Positions 44,029 to 52,194 of a stretch of 64,000 nt of DNA are shown piece by piece (positions within the stretch are counted from its first letter, which is position 1; each line of letters begins with the position of its first letter). Source of the stretch: Rhodanobacter sp. LX-99 (GTDB lineage Bacteria > Pseudomonadota > Gammaproteobacteria > Xanthomonadales > Rhodanobacteraceae); assembly GCF_018599185.1 (NCBI RefSeq), contig NZ_JAHFVL010000002.1, positions 620,001 through 684,000 of the forward strand. The letters are read 5' to 3'. The notes beneath the pieces are model-generated. The model was not told where the DNA came from and ran no database searches. It worked only from the letters and a program-made list of their open reading frames with translations. The position numbers were made by a program, and so were the translations under genes.

Positions 44029-44466
44029 GTGAAACGTATCACAATGCTTCTTGTGTCATTGTTGATGTGCGTAGTTGCAGGGGTTGTATTTGCGCAGGAG
44101 ACGAAGCCCTACAAGGAAGGCCATGTCTTGCAGGTCAGTTTCATCAAGATCAAGCCCGGGCAGTTCAACAACTACATGAAGTATCTGGACGGGCCCTACA
44201 AGGCCAACATGGAAGCGATGAAGAAGGCGGGCCTGATCACCGGCTACGCCGTGTACCGTTCGCAGGCGCACACGCCACAGGATGCCGACCTGATCCTGAC
44301 GGTCGCCTTCCCGAACATGGCTGCGCTCGATCGCACCGACGAGGCCGATGCGATCTCGACCAAGGTGCTGGGCCCCATGGACAGCCGGGACAAGGCCAGC
44401 ATGGACCGGGAATCGATGCGCGAACTGCTGGGTAGCGAACTGACGCGGGAATTGATCCTGAAATAG
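44029..44466 (+). CDS. Small secreted protein, ferredoxin-like alpha/beta domain
   Basis: A 145-residue exported protein: signal peptide to about residue 22 (VVFAQ), then a compact domain (HVLQVSFIKIKPGQFNNYMKYLDGPYKANMEAMKKAGLITGYAVYR..LILTVAFPNMAAL) with the beta-alpha-beta look of dimeric alpha/beta-barrel (NIPSNAP/antibiotic biosynthesis monooxygenase-like) proteins. Function unknown. Start is GTG at 44029 with AAGGAGA six bases upstream. It lies between intact yehS and a yehS remnant, so it is probably inserted cargo. Confidence 0.72.
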   Translation: MKRITMLLVSLLMCVVAGVVFAQETKPYKEGHVLQVSFIKIKPGQFNNYMKYLDGPYKANMEAMKKAGLITGYAVYRSQAHTPQDADLILTVAFPNMAALDRTDEADAISTKVLGPMDSRDKASMDRESMRELLGSELTRELILK

Positions 44467-44620
44467 CGCTTGCGGGAGGCGTGGGCGCGCGTGTGGCCCG
44501 CACCCTGCGGTGATTTTTGCGCTGCCGACAGCGCATTCGTTGCAATGCTTTACTTGGGTTCTTGAGCGGTGACGGATTGCCGGGTTTTGCAGGGGGACAA
44601 CCATGTTGAACCGCGTTGAA

Positions 44621-44648
44621 AAGGCCCTTGCCCGACAAGGGCCTTTTT
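44621..44648 (+). terminator. Rho-independent terminator
   Basis: AAGGCCCTTG (44621-44630) pairs with CAAGGGCCTT (44636-44645) across a five-base loop and runs into TTTTT. It lies 155 bases downstream of the small secreted protein gene and closes its transcript, or that of an unseen small RNA in between. Confidence 0.88.
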
Positions 44649-44669
44649 GTGCGGGCACGCTTCGCCTGC

Positions 44670-44765
44670 ATGCCGGTCGACGAGGATTTCCCCGGACTGT
44701 GCGGCGACCGACTGCTGCGCAATCTCCCGAAGGGGGTGGCGACGCGGGTGCGCGGCGCCGGCTGA
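44670..44765 (+). pseudogene. Decayed 3' fragment of yehS
   Basis: The 31 codons before the TGA at 44763-44765 read MPVDEDFPGLCGDRLLRNLP then KGVATRVRGAG, against the yehS end KNFKLCGDQLLRNFLKG then LTMRVRRGD (43804-43894). DNA similarity is obvious across the last about 90 bases, same strand, including the stop. Only the C-terminal end is present. See the finding on paired remnants. Confidence 0.8.
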
Positions 44766-44887
44766 ATGAGGGGATGTCGGTCGTGCTGCACATTGCTGCC
44801 AGGCGCTGTCAGCAATGACGACAGCGAGACGGCCGGCACGCTGGGTTTCGCCGGGGTCTGCGAGCATCATGGACGGGGTTTCCCGCC

Positions 44888-45787
44888 GTGGCTGCATCCA
44901 TGTCATCACGCTCCACCATTGCTCCGCTCGTGCTCGCGATCGGCATGCTGTTGATCAGCATGGTCTCGTACCAGTGCGGCGCGTCGCTGGCCAAACACCT
45001 GTTCCCGCAGGTCGGCGCGCAGGGCGCCACGGCCTATCGGCTGGGGCTCAGTGCGCTGATCCTGCTGCTGTGGCGGCGGCCGTGGCGCCGGTCCAATACT
45101 GGCCGGCGCGATTGGCGCGCGCTGTGGGGATATGGCCTCTCCATGGGGGCGATGAACCTGGTGTTCTACATGTCGCTGCGCACGGTCCCGCTGGGCATCG
45201 CGGTGGCGCTGGAATTCACCGGGCCGCTGGCGCTGGCGCTGTTCGGCTCGCGCCGGTGGCTGGACTTCGTCTGGATCGCGCTGGTGGTGGCCGGGCTGGC
45301 CCTGTTGCTGCCGCTGCGCGGTCAGGTGCACGCGCTCGATCCGGTGGGCGTGATGTATGCGCTGGCTGCCGGCGTGGGCTGGGCGTTGTACATCGTGCTG
45401 GGAAAGAAGGCGGGAGCGGCTCACGGCGCGGACGCGGTGACGCTGGGCACGTCGGTCGGCGCATTGCTGGCGATCCCGTTCGGCATCGCGCATGCCGGCA
45501 GTGCGCTGCTGTCGCCGGCGCTGTTGCCGTATGCGCTGGGCGTGGCGGTGCTCAGCTCGGCGCTGCCGTATTCGCTGGAGATGGTCGCGCTGACCCGGTT
45601 GCCGGCGCGCACTTTCAGCACCTTGCTGAGCCTGGAGCCGGCCATCGCGGCACTGGCCGGCGTGGCGCTGCTGGGCGAACGGCTCAGCCTGCTGCAGTGG
45701 CTGGCCATCGTGACGATCATCGTGGCGGCGGCGGGTACCGCGTTGAGCGTGCGCCGGCCCATGCTGGCCGAGCCGCTGGCGAATTGA
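44888..45787 (+). CDS. rhtA: EamA family exporter, RhtA-like
   Basis: A 299-residue inner-membrane transporter with ten hydrophobic segments in two EamA halves. VLAIGMLLISMVSYQCGASLAKHLFPQVGAQGATAYRLGLSALIL closely tracks the RhtA (threonine/homoserine exporter) opening, and SSALPYSLEMVALTRLPARTFSTLLSLEPAIAALAGVALLGERLS its C-terminal half. It likely exports amino acids or related metabolites. GTG at 44888 or ATG at 44900 could start it. Confidence 0.87.
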   Translation: MAASMSSRSTIAPLVLAIGMLLISMVSYQCGASLAKHLFPQVGAQGATAYRLGLSALILLLWRRPWRRSNTGRRDWRALWGYGLSMGAMNLVFYMSLRTVPLGIAVALEFTGPLALALFGSRRWLDFVWIALVVAGLALLLPLRGQVHALDPVGVMYALAAGVGWALYIVLGKKAGAAHGADAVTLGTSVGALLAIPFGIAHAGSALLSPALLPYALGVAVLSSALPYSLEMVALTRLPARTFSTLLSLEPAIAALAGVALLGERLSLLQWLAIVTIIVAAAGTALSVRRPMLAEPLAN

Positions 45788-45796
45788 GCGTCCATA

Positions 45797-45895
45797 CCGA
45801 GTGCGCCACCCGTAGCACATCAGCTGTCGGTAGCCAAAACTCAGCTCCATCCCTCCTTACTTCTCCATTGCAAAGGCGAGTGTGGCGGCGCCGGA
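45797..45895 (-). pseudogene. Decayed 3' fragment of the GH18-deacetylase-GT2 gene
   Basis: On the minus strand this region matches the end of the large glycosyltransferase gene (about 48636-48765). Shared blocks on the plus strand: CGTAG-ACATCAGCTG-CGGTAGCC at 45811-45836 and CTTCTCCAT-GC-AAGGCGAGTG at 45859-45882, with an internal deletion of about 30-40 bases between them. Orientation is the same as the intact gene. It lies just past the restriction endonuclease gene. Confidence 0.75.
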
Positions 45896-45918
45896 ACTGA
45901 CCGATAGCTACAGTAGCG

Positions 45919-46704
45919 CTAGGCGCCTTGCACGGCGGCGAGGATGCGACCTGCAAACTCCGAAAACATGTTCCGGATGCTCGTCGCAGGTGAAAGTGCC
46001 CGGTGATTGTCCTTGCCAGTGGGAGTCAGCTCCAACGCCGCCGCACTGTAGAGCTGGCGCTCGACGAGTCGCTCGCAAAGAATCTGATATCTGCGGGCGT
46101 ATGAAGCGTCGCGAAACTCCTCGAATACGGCAAAGTGCGGTTCATCGCAGTGTACGGATCGCATGGAGGCATCGCATTCTTCGAGCAGCATCAGCCACGC
46201 CAGAAATGGAGGGCGCGGATCCGACTGGATCACTGGGTTCAACAGTGCCGGCGAGTATTCCCGCACTTTGCTCCGGCTCCTGGATACGCCGCCATAGGCG
46301 CCATGGTGATGTGCCACCCAAAGATCGGCAGCTGAACCGATGACTTCTTCACTGCGGTTGTTGAAGTTGTTTCCGAACGAGCCGACCTGTGACTTGAACT
46401 CGAAAACGCCAAGCAGCCTCTTTTCGTGGACGACCAGTACATCCCAGCTTTTGGTTGCGCGAAAGAAGCCGGGGAGAACCACCTTGGACTTGCGTACATG
46501 CACGGTATCGGCAGCCAGACCGCAGTACATCACGACCGCACGCACGACTTCGATGAAGCCATCCATGTTCTTGCCGCCAACGACCGCTGCACGACCGCTG
46601 TCGTGCGTCGCATTGACGGTACCGCTGTTGCGTGAATGCCAGAAGGTATGAACCGCCTGGCGGGTGAGTTTATCGAAGGACGGCGGAAGTAGACTGATGG
46701 TCAC
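45919..46704 (-). CDS. PaeR7I/XhoI-family type II restriction endonuclease
   Basis: A 261-residue endonuclease. GRAAVVGGKNMDGFIEVV, LPGFFRATKSWDVLVVHEKRLLGVFEFKSQVGSFGNNFNNRSEEVIGSA and WLMLLEECDASMRSV track XhoI and PaeR7I, whose catalytic core is the D...ExK in WDVLVV..VFEFKSQ. Those enzymes cut CTCGAG; the specificity here is inferred from similarity. GTG start at 46704 overlaps the methyltransferase stop (GTGA). Base composition is lower in GC than the flanks. Confidence 0.92.
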   Translation of the reverse strand: MTISLLPPSFDKLTRQAVHTFWHSRNSGTVNATHDSGRAAVVGGKNMDGFIEVVRAVVMYCGLAADTVHVRKSKVVLPGFFRATKSWDVLVVHEKRLLGVFEFKSQVGSFGNNFNNRSEEVIGSAADLWVAHHHGAYGGVSRSRSKVREYSPALLNPVIQSDPRPPFLAWLMLLEECDASMRSVHCDEPHFAVFEEFRDASYARRYQILCERLVERQLYSAAALELTPTGKDNHRALSPATSIRNMFSEFAGRILAAVQGA

Positions 46705-48458
46705 TGGAGCAATCCCTTTCCAACGCGTGCGGAGTCGGCGATTTGACGTGTTCGGAGTGCTTCTGCAGTGCTCAATCCATACAATTCAAATACCGGCATG
46801 TCGACTTCATCCTGGGTTTTCGTCGTGGCTGCAGCGATCAGGCGTTCGCGCATGTGCTCGTCGACGTTGCGCCAGTGAGGCAGGCGGATCCTGCGCAGAT
46901 ACTGCGCCTGGAACCGCAGAAAGCCTCCGGCCATGCGTGTGCAATAAGTTGCAACGACCATCAGCGTCAGCGATGAGCGAAGCACAGTCTGGAGTGCCCG
47001 CAGATCCCATTCGCGTGAGGTGACGAAGTAGAGATTATGGTGCGGGTAGTAGTGCCCCTCATCTACGACGAAGACACCTTCGCCCTTTATGTCAGGCACG
47101 AGCAGTTTGGGAGTTTCCAGCAGGCCTGGTTGGATGCGGTCGATCGTCCGATACCAGCCATCCGGATTGCGCTGTGCCACATGGCGGCCTGCGACACTGT
47201 CGCGATGCGCATGGAGGTAGCGCTTGAGGCGGGGAAACGGTTCGAGTGGAACGAGCTGTCCCGATTCATCGAACGGATTCAGCACCGCCTTGCCGCCCCA
47301 CCGGATATGGCCGTCCACGAGGTCACGCGCCATGACGAGTGGAAGCTTGCGCTCCGGTTCGACCGGCAGGGCATCCATGGCATCGATGAAAACGCGGTCG
47401 CAGCCAGTTGCCACGCCGATGCCAACCTTGCAACCCGCCTGTTCAAGCGTGGGCAATTCGCGCTCCATGCGACGCAACAGCACGAGTCGGGGAATGTCAT
47501 TAAGCAGCAGTGGAGCGGAGCCTACACTATCCAGCTTGAACTCCGCGACGCCGTCGGAACAAGGAGAGTCAAGCAGGGCCTCGACCATCACTGGCAGCGA
47601 TTGAGCAGTGCCGGCTCCAACGGCACGAGTGATCTGTCGAGTTGTGGATTCCGCTGTTACGCGTTGAAAAATGGTGATGGCGGGGTAGGCGATGACTTCC
47701 GAATGGAAGGCATCGGTAGCCTCCATATCGATGAAATATTTCAACCAGTAGCCATTTGTGATCTTTTCCCGAAGTGGGCCACCATAACGATTCTTGAGCC
47801 AGCGGTTGGCGCAAATATAGCCGAGCACACCGTCGTCACTGAGTAGGTCCAGGGCGCGCTCGAAAAACGGTATGTACAAATCGGCTCGGTCGTAGAGTGT
47901 GCGGAAACGGCGCCGGTATTCGTTCAGCAGCGCGGCAGGAATCCGTTCCTGGCGGACATAGGGAGGATTGCCGACGACAAAGTCGAATGATCCGTTCAAT
48001 GGTGTCAACAGAAAATCGTCGCGGATCAGCCATGACGAACACAAGGCATCTGCATCGTGCGGGCAGAGACCTTGCCGTGTGAGCTGATCAACGAGTCGCT
48101 GGCTGGTCAGGTCGAATGTCGTCTGATGCAGTTCCACAGCAGTGATGGCATTGCGCAGACTTTCCACAGCTGTCGCGGGTAAACCACCGTCGAGTACGAA
48201 GGCTGACCACAGACGCTGTGCGGCACGGAGCAGAAAGTCGCCTGCGCCAAACGAAGGTTCCAGCAAGCGCAGCCGGTGCAATGGGCGATCCACTCGATAG
48301 CCGGCAAGATCAAGGATCGCATCGACCACTTCCGGACGTGTGAAAATAGCGCCACGGTCTGTCTCGCCATGTCCGGCCATGTGCGAAATGGCCGCCTCAA
48401 TTTCAGGCGCCCTTTCGGAGTGGTCAAACAGATCAAACGAAAGATTCATGGACGCCAT
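46701..48458 (-). CDS. Type II DNA N6-adenine methyltransferase (PaeR7I-type)
   Basis: A 585-residue methyltransferase. SAM motif LLEPSFGAGDFLLRAAQRL, catalytic NPPY in DFVVGNPPYVRQERIP, then a large target-recognition part. GAIFTRPEVVDAILDLAGY near the N-terminus is the usual start of gamma-class enzymes. Its TGA overlaps the endonuclease start, so the pair is translated together, methylase first, which protects the host. Start ATG at 48458 or 48449; upstream in-frame codons to 48563 overlap the glycosyltransferase gene end and are unlikely. Confidence 0.92.
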   Translation of the reverse strand: MASMNLSFDLFDHSERAPEIEAAISHMAGHGETDRGAIFTRPEVVDAILDLAGYRVDRPLHRLRLLEPSFGAGDFLLRAAQRLWSAFVLDGGLPATAVESLRNAITAVELHQTTFDLTSQRLVDQLTRQGLCPHDADALCSSWLIRDDFLLTPLNGSFDFVVGNPPYVRQERIPAALLNEYRRRFRTLYDRADLYIPFFERALDLLSDDGVLGYICANRWLKNRYGGPLREKITNGYWLKYFIDMEATDAFHSEVIAYPAITIFQRVTAESTTRQITRAVGAGTAQSLPVMVEALLDSPCSDGVAEFKLDSVGSAPLLLNDIPRLVLLRRMERELPTLEQAGCKVGIGVATGCDRVFIDAMDALPVEPERKLPLVMARDLVDGHIRWGGKAVLNPFDESGQLVPLEPFPRLKRYLHAHRDSVAGRHVAQRNPDGWYRTIDRIQPGLLETPKLLVPDIKGEGVFVVDEGHYYPHHNLYFVTSREWDLRALQTVLRSSLTLMVVATYCTRMAGGFLRFQAQYLRRIRLPHWRNVDEHMRERLIAAATTKTQDEVDMPVFELYGLSTAEALRTRQIADSARVGKGLLQ

Positions 48459-48546
48459 GGTGACGGGGTGATTAAGAGCTGTCCAGCATGGGACGAATGC
48501 CACTACCTTGGCGGAATGCTGTCTCAGGCTATGAGCGGTGGAAGCA

Positions 48547-51500
48547 TCAGTGCATCGTTTCATCCGCCGTATTGACCGTCGCCTTGCGCTCCTGCTTGCC
48601 CCAGCCCACCGACGGGCCGCGGATGGCCGTCCAGACCGAGCGGACCACCACGTAGTACATCAGCTGGCGGTAGCCGAAGCGCTGCAGCACCAGCCACCAC
48701 AGCAGGCTCCACTTTTCCTTCTTCTCCATCGCGAAGGCGAGTGCCGACGCGCCGAGGTCGACCGCCATGAAGGCGGCGTAGAACGCCAGCATCCTGAGCA
48801 GGTTGGTGTCGTCGAACTGGCCGCGGTGCTGCAGGTAGTCGAGGCTGGTGGAAATGATCTGCCACACCAGCACCAGGTCGACCAGCGGCGACACCACCGA
48901 GAACAGGATCTGGAACAGCCACACCTGCGGCAGCGCGATCATGCCGAGCGCGCGGTGACGCGGATTGAAGGTGGCGTCGCGGTGCTTCCACAGGCACTGC
49001 AAGGTGCCGTAGGCCCAGCGGAAACGCTGGCGGGCGAGGCCGCGGGCGGTGTCCGGCGCTTCGGTCCAGGCGATCGCCTCGGCGTCGAACAGGGTGTGGT
49101 AGCCGGCTTTCTGCACCGCGATGGTGAGGTCCTGGTCTTCCGCCAGCGTGTCGGACGGGAAGCCGCCGAGCCGTTCCAGCGCCTCGCGCCGCCAGGCGCC
49201 GACGGCACCGGGCACCACGGTGATCGCGCCCAGCGCGGCCAGCGCGCGGCGTTCCAGGTTCTGCGCGGTGATGTACTCCAGCGCCTGCCACAGGGTGATC
49301 AGGTTGATGCGGTTGCCGACCTTGGCGTTGCCGGCCACGGCGCCGACCTTCGGGTCGGCGAACCAGCGCACCAGCCGCGGGATGGTGTCCCGTTCGAACT
49401 GGGTGTCGGCGTCCAGCGCCACCACCACCGCGCCGTTCGACTCGCGCAGCGCGGTATTCACCGCGTGCGCCTTGCCGCCGTTGGGGATGGTGATCAGCCG
49501 CACCCGCGGCTCGTGCGCGTAGTGCTGGCGCACCACCGCCGAGGTGGCGTCGACCGAGCCGTCGTCGACGACGATGACTTCGAGGTTCGCGTAGCGGCTT
49601 TTGAGGATGTGGCGGATCGAGCTGGCGATCACCTTCTCCTCGTTGTAGGCGGGGATCAGCACCGAGACCAGCGGCGGATCGTCCGGCAGCGCCGGCATCG
49701 TGCGCCGGCGCTCCTGCACCCGGTTGAACAGGGCGAGGTCGCCGAGCAGCAGCAGCCGGGCCACGCCCAGCGTGATGGCCGCGGTCAGCAGCCAGCGGAT
49801 GAAGTGGCCGAACCAGCCCAGCGCGAGAAAGACCGAGCGGTCGGCCCACTGCGACAGCGAGCCGGGCGTCAGCGGTGGCATGGTCTGTTCGCGGCTGAGC
49901 CCAGCCAGCGTCGAGACGGTGACGAAGTCGTAGCCCCGCGCGCGCAGGCCGTCGATGATGCGCGGCAGCGCGGCGATCGTCTGCGAGCGTTCGCCGCCGG
50001 CGTCGTGCAGCAGCACCACCTGGCCGGTGCGCTCCGGGTTGCTGGCGGCAACCTGGGTCAGCACGTTGTCGACGATCTGGTCCACGCCGGGTCGCTGCCA
50101 GTCTTCCGCGTCGACGTGCAGGCCGACCGAGATGTAGCCCATCTTCTGCGCGATCCCGATCGGCACCAGCTCGTCGGCGGTGGTCGGCTCGGCGTCGCCG
50201 AAGTAGGGTGCGCGGAACAGCCGCATCGAGCGGCCGGTGAGCGCCTCGAACAGGCGCTGGGTGGCATTGAGCTCCAGCGCCACGATGCCGGGCGGGCTGT
50301 CGCCGAGGTTGGGATGGGTGAAGGTGTGGTTGCCGACGTCATGGCCTTCGGCGACTTCCCGCTGCACCAGCTTGGGCGACATCTCGGCGTTCGCACCGAC
50401 GATGAAGAACGTGGCCGGCACGTGCCTGGCCTTGAGGATGTCGAGGATCTGCGGCGTCCATTCCGGGTCGGGGCCGTCGTCGAAGGTCAGCGCGATCTTG
50501 TGCGGCAGCGTGCCGGCACGCTGGATCACATAGGAGCTGGGCAGGGCGGTATAGCTTTCGTCGTCGATGCTGCCGTCGTCCTTGTCCAGTCCGATGGTGC
50601 GCGCGCCGGGCGACGGTTCGGCGGTGATTTCGAGCACCTCGCCCTGGCCCTCGATGTCGATGTCCTGGCCCTGGCCGATCGTGCGCAACTGGTCGGGTGC
50701 CGCCGCACCGTAGTTGCGGCCGAGCACCGACCAGATCGACGGGTCTTCCGAGCCCAGCCGCCACAACGCGTAGCCGTAGGGCCTGTAGCCATCGGCGGCG
50801 TGGATCTGGTTGTAGGCGGTGGCGCCGTCGAGGAACCAGACCTGGTGCGTGCTGCCGTCGTCCTCGCTGTAGGAGAAGTGCGGGTTCTGCGTGTCCGGGT
50901 CGAACACGATATCGGCCTGTGCATCGGAGGCGCGATCCATCGCGTCCTGGAAGGTCAGCGTCTCGGCGTTCCGGCCGTGCGACCAGTCGTAGCCGTAGCT
51001 GCCGATGGCCACGATGACCTGGTCCGGGTCGAGCACCTTCATGCGCTTGTCGAGCGTGCTTTCGAACCAGTCCTGGCCGGCGATGCTGCCGGCGTCCTTG
51101 CCGGCCCAGTGCTGGTCGTAGGCCATCAGCAACTCGAAGTCGACGATGTCGGCATAAGCGGCGTAGTCCCAGTCGGCGTCGTCGAACGGCACCGACAGCA
51201 CGATGCCCCAGCCATGCGGATCGAACGCATCGTTGAGTTCGGACAGAAACGCCTTGAGGTCCGGTTGCGCGCTCGCGGGGATTTCCTCGAAGTCGATCGT
51301 CACGCCCTGGAAGCGGTTGGCGGCGAGGAACGCCACGATCTGCGCGATGCGCGCCTGCCGCATCGCGGGGTCGGCCAGCATGCGTGCCAGGCCGGCACCA
51401 TCCCAGGCGCCGTTCGCCGCGTTCTGCAGCAGCGGAAGGATCGGGGTGGAAGGCTTCTGCGTGCGGATCAGGTCCAGCGCCCTGGCGTCGATGCTGGTGT

Positions 51501-51972
51501 GCAGCGCCATGCCGGGGCCGCTCACGCTCATCCATGTCGGGATCACCCAGTCCAGCGTGGGCAGCGCACGTTTCAGCGACGGGTAGCTGCTGTCGTCCCA
51601 GTTGACGTAGAAGCCGATCGCCAGCGGCCGGCCGGCCGGCTTGTGCAGCGATGGCGGCGGCGTGTGCGTGGAAGCTGCCTTGCTGGCGTGCGTGCGCGGA
51701 GCGTGCAGCAGCTTCTGCCGGGCGCGCACTTCCGCGGCCAGCTTTGCCGCCGGTTTCAGCAGTTCCGGTGCCGCCGCTTTCACCCCGGCCAGCGCGTGCC
51801 GGGTCCGGCCGTGTTCGCCGATGTGCAGGCCGGCCATGCTGGGCCACACGAACAGGCTGGCCGCGCACGCCACCACGAACAGCGTGCTGATCACCGCGGC
51901 GGCCAGCGCCAGTCGCGAGACACGACTGGCCCGCCGGCCGGTGGGGTCGAAGAAGATCGGTTTCTTTTGCAT
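48547..51972 (-). CDS. GH18-polysaccharide deacetylase-GT2 fusion
   Basis: An 1141-residue multidomain membrane protein. An N-terminal membrane helix (about 22-45) precedes a GH18-like domain (about 115-420; FQGVTIDFEEIPAS carries the DxxE acids), then a NodB deacetylase domain (about 505-690; LTFDDGPDP, GNHTFTHPNL metal His), a membrane helix near 735, and a GT2 synthase (about 775-1000; VVDDGSVD, LDADTQF, EDQDLT, RQRFRWAYG) with C-terminal membrane helices. The GT side faces the cytoplasm, the first two domains the periplasm, so it may build, extrude and trim a beta-linked glycan. The 3' end has a decayed copy at 45797-45895. Confidence 0.92.
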   Translation of the reverse strand: MQKKPIFFDPTGRRASRVSRLALAAAVISTLFVVACAASLFVWPSMAGLHIGEHGRTRHALAGVKAAAPELLKPAAKLAAEVRARQKLLHAPRTHASKAASTHTPPPSLHKPAGRPLAIGFYVNWDDSSYPSLKRALPTLDWVIPTWMSVSGPGMALHTSIDARALDLIRTQKPSTPILPLLQNAANGAWDGAGLARMLADPAMRQARIAQIVAFLAANRFQGVTIDFEEIPASAQPDLKAFLSELNDAFDPHGWGIVLSVPFDDADWDYAAYADIVDFELLMAYDQHWAGKDAGSIAGQDWFESTLDKRMKVLDPDQVIVAIGSYGYDWSHGRNAETLTFQDAMDRASDAQADIVFDPDTQNPHFSYSEDDGSTHQVWFLDGATAYNQIHAADGYRPYGYALWRLGSEDPSIWSVLGRNYGAAAPDQLRTIGQGQDIDIEGQGEVLEITAEPSPGARTIGLDKDDGSIDDESYTALPSSYVIQRAGTLPHKIALTFDDGPDPEWTPQILDILKARHVPATFFIVGANAEMSPKLVQREVAEGHDVGNHTFTHPNLGDSPPGIVALELNATQRLFEALTGRSMRLFRAPYFGDAEPTTADELVPIGIAQKMGYISVGLHVDAEDWQRPGVDQIVDNVLTQVAASNPERTGQVVLLHDAGGERSQTIAALPRIIDGLRARGYDFVTVSTLAGLSREQTMPPLTPGSLSQWADRSVFLALGWFGHFIRWLLTAAITLGVARLLLLGDLALFNRVQERRRTMPALPDDPPLVSVLIPAYNEEKVIASSIRHILKSRYANLEVIVVDDGSVDATSAVVRQHYAHEPRVRLITIPNGGKAHAVNTALRESNGAVVVALDADTQFERDTIPRLVRWFADPKVGAVAGNAKVGNRINLITLWQALEYITAQNLERRALAALGAITVVPGAVGAWRREALERLGGFPSDTLAEDQDLTIAVQKAGYHTLFDAEAIAWTEAPDTARGLARQRFRWAYGTLQCLWKHRDATFNPRHRALGMIALPQVWLFQILFSVVSPLVDLVLVWQIISTSLDYLQHRGQFDDTNLLRMLAFYAAFMAVDLGASALAFAMEKKEKWSLLWWLVLQRFGYRQLMYYVVVRSVWTAIRGPSVGWGKQERKATVNTADETMH

Positions 51973-52194
51973 GCCAGGGTCGGGTCGGCGAACGCCACGG
52001 GGCGCGGATCTGCATGGGTCCCGAAACCGCCTTGAGACGGTGCGGACCCGGGGTGCGCAGTATCTCCGATATGGGCCTTTCCACGCGACGGGCCGGCAGG
52101 GCCGGTCAGCTTGCGTTGGCTATCCGCCAGGGCCGGTGCGGGTTCGCTTGCCGCGAACGCGCCGGTCCGCGCGCCCTGTCCCGCACGGGCCCGG

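Larger units (their letters stand above)
44467..44887. other. Gene-free region with terminator and yehS remnant
   Basis: 421 bases without an intact gene. Contents: unassigned sequence to about 44615, an intrinsic terminator at 44621-44648, a decayed 3' end of yehS at 44670-44765, then about 120 bases leading to the rhtA-like gene. No small ORF here is convincing. Confidence 0.6.

Noticed and set aside
48538..52035. 1165-codon plus-strand frame opposite the glycosyltransferase fusion
   Set aside because: Antisense to the GH18-NodB-GT2 gene, His/Arg/Gly-rich without motifs.
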